Made by a program: the position numbers and the translations under genes. Shown in pieces: positions 36,121-41,808 of a stretch of 41,808 nucleotides of DNA (the stretch's first letter is position 1; every line of letters begins with the position of its first letter). The notes under the pieces are model-generated. The model was not told where the DNA came from. It did not search any database and saw only the letters and a list, made by a program, of their open reading frames with translations. Source of the stretch: Planctomycetaceae bacterium. GTDB lineage: Bacteria > Planctomycetota > Planctomycetia > Pirellulales > Pirellulaceae. The stretch lies in contig PAPJ01000016.1 of NCBI GenBank assembly GCA_002709045.1, forward strand, positions 1-41,808, given 5' to 3'.

Positions 36121-36972
36121 ATGAAATTTGGAATGAACTTACTATTGTGGACCGGATCGATGAATGACGATATGATTCCGGTTGTCGCTTCGCTCAAAGA
36201 AATGGGATACGACGGTGTGGAAATCCCAGTATTCGAAGACAATATCGAACTCTACACTCAATGGGGTACCCGCCTACAGGAAATGGGACTTGAATGTACT
36301 GCTGTGACAGTCCGTGGCGAGGAAGATAACCCGATCAGCCCAGATTCGGCTGTTCGGATGCTGGGGGTCGAGAACAATAAACGAGCTCTTGATAATGCCG
36401 CAGCTGCAGGTGCAGTTCGGCTTGTCGGACCCTATCATTCGGCATTGGGCGTTTTTTCCGGTCAGGGGCCAACCGCAGATGAATGGAAATGGGGCGTCGA
36501 TAGTATGCGTCAGGTAGCCGAGCATGCTGAAACGCTTGGGATTACTCTGGGAGTCGAAGCACTAAACCGATTTGAAACTTACTTGTTGAACACGCATGCA
36601 GATTCGGCACGGTTCGTGCGCGAAGTCGATCATCCTAACGCTCGGATGATGTATGACACCTTTCACGCCAATATCGAAGAAAAGGATATTGCCCAGGCAA
36701 TCCGTGACTCTCATGATGTTTGTGCTCTGGTTCATATCTCGGAAAACGACCGTTCAACTCCAGGTAGTGGTAATGTTGACTGGGAAACAAACTTCAACAC
36801 ACTTAAGGAAGTAGGTTATGACGGCTGGATGGTCGTGGAAGCGTTTGGTCTGGCTCTTCCTGAACTTGTAGCTGCAACTAAAATCTGGCGACGGATGTAC
36901 GAAAGTGAAGAGCAACTTGCGAGCGATGCTTTGAGATTTATGAAAGAGCAGGTTGCCCAACGCTGGGGTTAG
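36121..36972 (+). CDS. TIM-barrel ketose 3-epimerase-like protein
   Basis: The 283-residue protein begins MKFGMNLLLWTG, then YDGVEIPVFE, GVEALNRFETYLLNT, MYDTFHANIEE, VHISENDRSTPGSG and WMVVEAFG. These match D-tagatose/D-psicose 3-epimerase and hydroxypyruvate isomerase-like enzymes, with the two metal glutamates in EALNRFE and VVEAFG, plus Asp and His in MYDTFH. GAGGAAACG is the ribosome site before ATG 36121. It closes the sugar group begun at 33165. Substrate specificity is open, but epimerisation of a free ketose or keto-acid sugar is likely. Confidence 0.9.
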   Translation: MKFGMNLLLWTGSMNDDMIPVVASLKEMGYDGVEIPVFEDNIELYTQWGTRLQEMGLECTAVTVRGEEDNPISPDSAVRMLGVENNKRALDNAAAAGAVRLVGPYHSALGVFSGQGPTADEWKWGVDSMRQVAEHAETLGITLGVEALNRFETYLLNTHADSARFVREVDHPNARMMYDTFHANIEEKDIAQAIRDSHDVCALVHISENDRSTPGSGNVDWETNFNTLKEVGYDGWMVVEAFGLALPELVAATKIWRRMYESEEQLASDALRFMKEQVAQRWG

Positions 36973-37139
36973 TTTCAGTTAAGTTGATTGAAACTCCTGT
37001 TGATTGCTAACAGTTTTGATTTTACCTGGCTTGGCTAAGCTGCGCCCGTTTTGGTCAGAGATGCGACCGGTTGGTGTGTACTTATTTTGAGAAGGCCCGT
37101 TTGCGTCCAGATATTGGATGTTTTGGCAACAGGTTCAAA

Positions 37140-37169
37140 TTGACTCGACCTCGATTTTCTTCGTATAGT
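37140..37169 (+). promoter_or_regulatory. scpB promoter, probably giving a leaderless mRNA
   Basis: TTGACT (37140-37145), 18-bp spacer, TATAGT (37164-37169). The ATG of scpB lies only 7 bp after the -10 box, so transcription should start at or within a base or two of the start codon. Confidence 0.6.
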
Positions 37170-37176
37170 TACGCAC

Positions 37177-37977
37177 ATGTCTGACGAACAATCACAATCA
37201 GAGCAACCGGCACATCGTCCCAGAGCGGTTCCTATCGATCCCGCACAGATGGGATTAAGCGAGTTTTATCGTCCGGATGAGGATGAAGGAACCTCGCTTA
37301 CTGATCTTAGTGGGGCCTATGCGGAGTTGATGAATTCCGGTGATGATCCGTATCAAATGCTAGAGACACAAGAGTCTTCTGTTCCGACCGTGGCAGAACA
37401 AGAAAATGCTGAGCCTGTTCCTTTTCAGGAGGTTGGTGAAGAAGCAGCTGAATTATCGCCCCGATCGATTCTTGAAGCGATGCTCTTTGTTGGCGATCCC
37501 GGCGGGCAGCCACTGGAAGCGGCAAAAGTTGCGGCTATGATGCGTGGTGTTTCGGTTCAGGAAATTGACGCATTAGTGTCTGACCTCAATCGCGGCTATG
37601 ACGAAGCAGGTTCCGTTTTTGAAATCCGACTGGAAAATGCGGGATATGTGATGGGGCTACGAGAGGAACATGATCAGTTGCGAGAGCGATTCTATGGTCG
37701 TATACGCGAGACAAAATTGTCACAGATGGCAATCGATGTTCTCGCAGTTGTTGCTTACAATCAGGGTATAAGTCGACAGGAAATCGATGCGATGAGAGAC
37801 CATTCCAGCGGTTCGGTTCTTTCCCAGTTAGTACGTCGTCAGATGCTTCGTCTGGAACGAACAGATGATAAACCTCGCAAAACAATTTACTTTACAACGG
37901 AACGATTTCTCAAAGTATTCGGTCTGGATAATGTTGAAGATCTTCCTCAAGCGATGATTCTTGACCATCAGTGGTAA
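37177..37977 (+). CDS. scpB: segregation and condensation protein B
   Basis: ScpB joins Smc and ScpA to condense and separate chromosomes. In 266 residues, the winged-helix core (about 105-255) has SPRSILEAMLFVGDPGGQPL, split here into SPRSILEAMLFVG and its continuation, then TKLSQMAIDVLAVVAYNQGISRQEID and LERTDDKPRKTIYFTTERFLKVFGL, the family blocks. The first 100 residues are an acidic, Gln/Pro-rich extension that ordinary ScpB lacks. ScpA and Smc are not in the window. The promoter lies so close to the ATG that the message may have no leader. Next comes rpe after 46 bp. Confidence 0.92.
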   Translation: MSDEQSQSEQPAHRPRAVPIDPAQMGLSEFYRPDEDEGTSLTDLSGAYAELMNSGDDPYQMLETQESSVPTVAEQENAEPVPFQEVGEEAAELSPRSILEAMLFVGDPGGQPLEAAKVAAMMRGVSVQEIDALVSDLNRGYDEAGSVFEIRLENAGYVMGLREEHDQLRERFYGRIRETKLSQMAIDVLAVVAYNQGISRQEIDAMRDHSSGSVLSQLVRRQMLRLERTDDKPRKTIYFTTERFLKVFGLDNVEDLPQAMILDHQW

Positions 37978-38023
37978 GTGAAGATTATTCAACTGAGAAC
38001 GAAATCGCCGCGAAAGTGCAATA

Positions 38024-38716
38024 ATGCCACGAGAAAAAATAATTCAGTTGCGGGATGCTTCACCACTGATTTTGCCATCACTTTTACTTTGTGATTTTGG
38101 TGATTTGCGTGGTGAGTTAGCAATGCTTGAACAAGCCGGTGTTCAGGCATTACATCTGGATGTGATGGATGGTTTGTTTGTACCTAACATGACTTATGGA
38201 ATGCCCATTGTGCAAGGTTTGGCAGATCATACAGAGCTGCCGCTGGATGTCCATCTTATGATTCAGGAGCCTTCCCGGTATGTTGAACAATTTGCATTGG
38301 CGGGATCGGATTTAATAACGGTTCATGTGGAAGCATGCTCTGATCTTGCTGCGACGCTGAAACAGATTCGCGACTTGGGAGTAGCCACTGGTGTAGCTTT
38401 AAATCCGGATACCGCAATCGACACAATTCTTCCTTATCTGGAATTATGTGATTTGGTGCTTTGTATGAGTGTTAATGCAGGTTTTGGAGGACAGAAATTC
38501 AATCCAGTAGCCATTGAAAAGTCAAAACAACTTGTAAAGATTCGTGAACAACGGCAATTGGAATTTATTTTGGAAGTGGATGGCGGGATCAATGTGGAGA
38601 CGATTGGAGACTGTTTTTCCTCCGGTTTTACGTGGTTTGTAGCCGGATCTTCGATATTTAATCAGCAATCTTATAAACAGGCTATAGTCGATTTAAAAAC
38701 CGTTACAACAGCCTGA
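38024..38716 (+). CDS. rpe: ribulose-phosphate 3-epimerase
   Basis: Rpe interconverts ribulose-5-phosphate and xylulose-5-phosphate in the pentose phosphate pathway. The 230 residues hold LPSLLLCDFGDL, ALHLDVMDGLFVPNMTYG (metal His and catalytic Asp), LDVHLMIQ, LCMSVNAGFGGQKF and EVDGGIN (second catalytic Asp). The usual first metal-block in the family reads SxLxxD; here it is SLLLCDF. Length is normal. It follows scpB by 46 bp and may be co-transcribed. Weak hairpins without T-runs (AGCTGG/CCAGCT near 38755) follow its stop. Confidence 0.95.
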   Translation: MPREKIIQLRDASPLILPSLLLCDFGDLRGELAMLEQAGVQALHLDVMDGLFVPNMTYGMPIVQGLADHTELPLDVHLMIQEPSRYVEQFALAGSDLITVHVEACSDLAATLKQIRDLGVATGVALNPDTAIDTILPYLELCDLVLCMSVNAGFGGQKFNPVAIEKSKQLVKIREQRQLEFILEVDGGINVETIGDCFSSGFTWFVAGSSIFNQQSYKQAIVDLKTVTTA

Positions 38717-38905
38717 ATCTCGAAGGAAGCCCATGTTTTGGGTTGCCGAGCTGGCCAATCCAGCTTAAAACGGGAAGGATACAGCTTTAATCTTGTGCTC
38801 GGAGGTAGTTTTTCATTACCTTTTTGAGGTCGAAATTGTTCTTATTTAGATGATAATAACAGGCACCCTATTTAATAAATCAGATGTCTGGACATTAAAA
38901 ACTAG

Positions 38906-39736
38906 ATGGCTAGCTCTACCGAATCAGAAAAACGAACAAAACGCGGCGTTCCCGAAGGCCTTTGGATAAAGTGTCCCGACTGCCGGCAGACTATTTATAA
39001 GAAGACTGCCGATCAACTGCTTGGGATATGTCCTGAGTGCAGTTACCACTTTTATGTGTCTGGTCAGGAACGTATTCGTCAGGTCCTGGATGAAGGTACG
39101 TTTGAAGAGTGGGACGCTGATTTGCTTCCCACAGACCCTTTGGAATTCAAAGATCGCAAGGCGTATGCTGATCGAATTGTGGCGGAGCAGAAACGTACCG
39201 GCCTGAACGATGCGGCGTTGACCGGTTGTGGTATGATTCGTGCTCGCCGTGTTGCCATCGGTGTTACAGATTCGGCATTTATTATGGGGAGTATGGGGTC
39301 TGTTGTCGGTGAACGATTGACTAGACTTATCGAAAGAGCGACGGAACAGGGTTTACCATTGATCATTATCAGTGGTTCCGGTGGTGGAGCCCGAATGCAT
39401 GAAGGGATATTATCGCTAATGCAGATGGCCAAAGTGTCTGCTGCACTGGCTCGCTATGATCAAAAGGGCGGGTTCTTTATTTCTGTACTGACAAACCCAA
39501 CGATGGGTGGTGTTGCTGCCAGTTTTGCAGCATTAGGCGATGTTTGTTTTGCCGAACCAAAAGCACTTATTGGCTTTGCCGGTCCACGAACAATCAAGGC
39601 TACTATTCGTATCGAACTACCCGAAGGATTTCAAACCAGTGAATTTCTCTTAGAGCATGGATATGTCGATCGAATTGTCCCCCGCGGAAAATTAAAAAGT
39701 GAAATCGCTCGCACAATCGACTATTGTGGCAAATAA
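38906..39736 (+). CDS. accD: acetyl-CoA carboxylase carboxyltransferase subunit beta
   Basis: AccD with AccA transfers the carboxyl group from biotin to acetyl-CoA, starting fatty acid synthesis. The N-terminal zinc ribbon is CPDC (about residues 24-27) and CPEC (about 43-46). The crotonase-like core shows [32 protein letters not shown] (oxyanion loop) and [12 protein letters not shown]. The 276-residue length is normal. There is a 189-bp gap upstream, and no good ribosome site before the ATG. accA is not in the window. Confidence 0.96.
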   Translation: MASSTESEKRTKRGVPEGLWIKCPDCRQTIYKKTADQLLGICPECSYHFYVSGQERIRQVLDEGTFEEWDADLLPTDPLEFKDRKAYADRIVAEQKRTGLNDAALTGCGMIRARRVAIGVTDSAFIMGSMGSVVGERLTRLIERATEQGLPLIIISGSGGGARMHEGILSLMQMAKVSAALARYDQKGGFFISVLTNPTMGGVAASFAALGDVCFAEPKALIGFAGPRTIKATIRIELPEGFQTSEFLLEHGYVDRIVPRGKLKSEIARTIDYCGK

Positions 39737-39825
39737 TTTTTAAGGCTTGTTCGGGGGAAAGAGCAAGCTGTGTCAACAAAGGCCGGAGCTTTTTAAGCTG
39801 CAATCTATATGAACAGGGATGATCT

Positions 39826-40740
39826 ATGGGGTTGTTCGACAACGTCAAATCACTTGTCGGTGGAAAACCGAAATCCGATGGCAATCAAAAGACGGTTTAC
39901 AGAAAAAACGTTAATATAGAAAAACGTTTTGAATTTGTTCGTACCGCTGTTTCCGGAACGATGTCTAAATTCTTTATGGCCCGAGACCGTGAAACGGATC
40001 GTATTGTTGGTTTAAAGATTGCAGATTCTGATAAGACAGCACTTTTTGAACAGCGCTTTAAGACTCTCAAGAAGCCTCCGGAAGGCTTGATTGCCAGTAA
40101 GGTTGAGCATCCCAATGTCGTAAGAACCTACGAATACGGAGTTTCAACTTTGAAGCAGAATTACCTAGTGATGGAATATCTCAAAGGATCAGGGCTGCAT
40201 GCTATGATTTACGATCGTGATTCCATACTGGAAGGGAATCGACTTAGCCTGATACGTCAGTTTGCAGAGGCGTTGGGAGCTGTCCACGACGCGGGTTTTA
40301 TCCATCGAGATATATGTCCTCGTAACTTTATCATCACTCCCGATTGTACAGCACTTAAGCTCTTTGATTTTGGCTTATCACTGCCTGATGAACCGTCTTT
40401 CCACCAACCTGGTAATCGAACGGGAACACCGTTATATATGGCACCGGAGATCGTGCGTAGACGCAAAACAGATCATCGAGTCGACATTTTTGCGATGGGT
40501 GTTTCTTTTTACCAATTACTTACCTTTGAATTGCCATGGCCGTCGAATGATGCTTCGGGATTGGCAGCTTTGACTCACGACACGCTCGAACCGACTCCTA
40601 TTCTGCAATATAAGCCGAAACTGCATCCAAAGCTTGCAGAGGCGATCATGATATGCATGTCAGTGAATCCTAATGATCGTCCTAAATCAGCGGATAAATT
40701 TCTTCAGATGATTTCCGGCGTTGAATCGATCAATGATTAG
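39826..40740 (+). CDS. cytosolic Ser/Thr protein kinase with HRDICPRN catalytic loop
   Basis: The 304-residue protein is a single kinase domain (about residues 40-300) with no membrane segment. Lys64 (VGLKIAD) is the ATP-binding lysine and Asp181 (LFDFG) starts the DFG loop. APE and the RTGTPLYMAPEIV activation end are clear. The catalytic loop reads HRDICPRN (160-167), with Cys164 where HRDxKPxxN kinases have Lys. Catalytic Asp162 and Asn167 are kept, so it may still work. The short N-terminus is basic. FHA protein 9742 could read its product but there is no direct link. It precedes the small basic protein. Confidence 0.9.
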   Translation: MGLFDNVKSLVGGKPKSDGNQKTVYRKNVNIEKRFEFVRTAVSGTMSKFFMARDRETDRIVGLKIADSDKTALFEQRFKTLKKPPEGLIASKVEHPNVVRTYEYGVSTLKQNYLVMEYLKGSGLHAMIYDRDSILEGNRLSLIRQFAEALGAVHDAGFIHRDICPRNFIITPDCTALKLFDFGLSLPDEPSFHQPGNRTGTPLYMAPEIVRRRKTDHRVDIFAMGVSFYQLLTFELPWPSNDASGLAALTHDTLEPTPILQYKPKLHPKLAEAIMICMSVNPNDRPKSADKFLQMISGVESIND

Positions 40741-40796
40741 AGGTTTAATCGGTTTTTTCAGTCCGTAAAACTGCTGAGAATCGACTCTTTTAGCGG

Positions 40797-40825
40797 TTGA
40801 AGATCCTATCACGTGGTTTTATACT
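40797..40825 (+). promoter_or_regulatory. promoter of the small basic protein gene
   Basis: TTGAAG (40797-40802), 17-bp spacer, TATACT (40820-40825). Transcription would start near 40832, about 46 nt before ATG 40878. The fit is good, as expected for a highly expressed gene. Confidence 0.55.
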
Positions 40826-40877
40826 GATAAATTCTAATGCAGGTATTTCTCCCCCGTTGGACCCCGAAGTATTAATA

Positions 40878-41123
40878 ATGACTATTGATAAAAGTTTGAA
40901 GATTTCTCGTGGTGCTATTCAGAGCCGTAACGTACTTACTCGTGTTGAACGTCTGAAACAACTGGCTGAAGAAGAACGCTGGAATACGGGAGATTCTCCT
41001 TTTGGCCTGCCTAAGGTTCGCGTTGCTAAAGTTTCTCTTAAACGTAAGAAGAAATCTAAAGAGCTTGAAGAAGTAGATGACGTTGCCGATGTTGCAAGTG
41101 CCGACGACGTTGCAGAAGAGTAA
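40878..41123 (+). CDS. Planctomycetes small basic protein (TIGR04137-like)
   Basis: The 81-residue protein begins MTIDKSLKISRGAIQSRNV, then LTRVERLKQLAEEERW, FGLPKVRVAKVSLKRKKKSK, and ends in an acidic run of Glu/Asp with Val/Ala. The first 60 residues match my memory of TIGR04137, a family found in Planctomycetes only, of unknown function, basic and probably nucleic-acid or ribosome linked. The acidic tail (about 60-81) is unlike the usual basic end and makes the protein bipolar. ATG 40878 is chosen over upstream starts because the family begins there. LarA-like gene starts 12 bp after its stop. Confidence 0.85.
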   Translation: MTIDKSLKISRGAIQSRNVLTRVERLKQLAEEERWNTGDSPFGLPKVRVAKVSLKRKKKSKELEEVDDVADVASADDVAEE

Positions 41124-41134
41124 ACCATTGGTTG

Positions 41135-41808
41135 ATGGATATTCGGCTTGACTACGGCAGGCAGGGTCTCAATGTTTCTTTGCCAGACCATTTGAATGTC
41201 AGGATTTTAGCCTACAAGCCGGCCACTCCGATTGCAGATCAGCTTAATCAATCTGATCGCTCTGCATTGCAGGAGGTTTTAGATAACCCAACAGATGCAC
41301 CGCCACTGCGTAAAATTGTTCAGGGGCGTTCTTCTGCCTGTATCGTAATCTGTGATATCACGCGTCCGGTACCAAATCAGCTCATTCTTTCGCCTCTTCT
41401 CGAAACTTTACATGCTGGTGGGATTGAATCTGAGAACATTAAAATTCTAATAGCGACCGGACTACATCGCCCAAGTCATTCTGAAGAGATTGTTGAAATG
41501 GTAGGTGCGGATATTGCCGGTCGATACACGATCATCAATCACGATGCCCATGACAGAAATCAGCTTGTCTTTTTGGGTAAATCGCCGCGTGGTATTCCGA
41601 TGTGGATTAACAGGCATTATATGGAAGCGGATACCAAGATCACCGTGGGGTTAATTGAACCTCATTTTATGGCTGGATTTTCAGGTGGTCGCAAATTGAT
41701 CTGTCCTGGGATTGCAGGTTTGGAAACAATACGTGCCTGGCATAGTCCCCGCTTTTTGGAACACCCGCAGGCAGCCACAGGCAAACTGAACGGAAATCCG
41801 GTTCATAG
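41135..41808 (+). CDS. LarA-like (DUF2088) protein, 5' part, cut by the window end
   Basis: An open frame runs from ATG 41135 to the last base, giving 224 full codons. It reads MDIRLDYGRQGLNVSLPD, DITRPVPNQLILSPLLETL, ATGLHRPSHSEEIVEMVG, INHDAHDRNQLVFLG, TVGLIEPHFMAGFSGGRK and LICPGIAG. These are the blocks of LarA, the nickel-pincer lactate racemase, and its DUF2088 relatives. LarA homologues racemise or epimerise various 2-hydroxy acids. The larBCE maturation genes are not visible. It begins 12 bp after the small basic protein. Substrate unknown. Confidence 0.88.
   Translation, partial: MDIRLDYGRQGLNVSLPDHLNVRILAYKPATPIADQLNQSDRSALQEVLDNPTDAPPLRKIVQGRSSACIVICDITRPVPNQLILSPLLETLHAGGIESENIKILIATGLHRPSHSEEIVEMVGADIAGRYTIINHDAHDRNQLVFLGKSPRGIPMWINRHYMEADTKITVGLIEPHFMAGFSGGRKLICPGIAGLETIRAWHSPRFLEHPQAATGKLNGNPVH

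Noticed and set aside
38717..38905. Terminator after rpe
   Set aside because: Two short hairpins (AGCCCA/TGGGTT, AGCTGG/CCAGCT) exist but neither has a T-run, so I do not call a terminator.
39745..39768. Terminator after accD
   Set aside because: GCTTGTTC/GAGCAAGC forms an 8-bp stem with one G-U, but no T-run follows.

Overview
The window reads as chromosomal DNA of a planctomycete (phylum Planctomycetota, a Gimesia/Rubinisphaera-like relative with moderate GC). The strongest marker is the 81-residue protein at 40878-41123. It matches the Planctomycetes-specific small basic protein family (TIGR04137) as I know it. Supporting signs are the double-length UvrA (a fused architecture known from the related Chlamydiae), many secreted or membrane proteins of planctomycete type, weak Shine-Dalgarno signals, frequent TTG/GTG starts, and housekeeping genes scattered rather than grouped in classical operons. 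No insertion sequence, prophage, CRISPR array or rRNA gene is visible.

Layout. 1-4.1 kb: a tRNA-Arg(TCG) with a poorly paired acceptor stem, two hypothetical proteins, a secreted sialate O-acetylesterase-like protein and a small lipoprotein. 4.4-7.8 kb: a secreted protein with two endonuclease/exonuclease/phosphatase domains, a small membrane protein with an L7/L12-like tail (minus strand), and a secreted alpha/beta hydrolase. 7.9-9.6 kb: ilvN-ilvC for branched-chain amino acids, ending in a clear terminator. 9.7-14.1 kb: an FHA-domain protein and dnaE. 14.1-15.8 kb (minus): a thiamine-diphosphate 2-oxo acid decarboxylase. 16.1-23.9 kb: a 2278-residue tandem UvrA with a duplicated, unrecognised C-terminal module, translationally coupled to a DOMON/CBM9-like protein and followed by a lipoyl-like protein without the modified lysine. 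23.9-26.1 kb: smpB (minus), then a lipB-like gene and lipA.

26.2-31.6 kb: an ABC transporter (ATPase plus FtsX/MacB-type permease), an exported CPFC-motif protein, and two proteins sharing a CCFG (DUF3299-like) domain. This set resembles metal-linked ABC/DUF3299 operons of other bacteria. 31.7-37.0 kb: a sugar-handling group with a DUF4432 mutarotase-like protein, two TIM-barrel sugar isomerase/epimerases, a Gfo/Idh/MocA oxidoreductase and an AcpH-like protein. 37.2-41.8 kb: scpB (probably leaderless), rpe, accD, a cytosolic Ser/Thr kinase, the small basic protein, and the 5' part of a LarA-like (DUF2088) gene running off the window.

Most of the window is ordinary core metabolism and information processing. 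The parts most worth a second look are the UvrA-UvrA-(WKxDG)2 protein with its two coupled partners, the LipB-like protein that seems to lack both catalytic residues beside a normal LipA, and the ABC/CPFC/double-DUF3299 cluster. All assignments come from reading the sequence; no database search was run.
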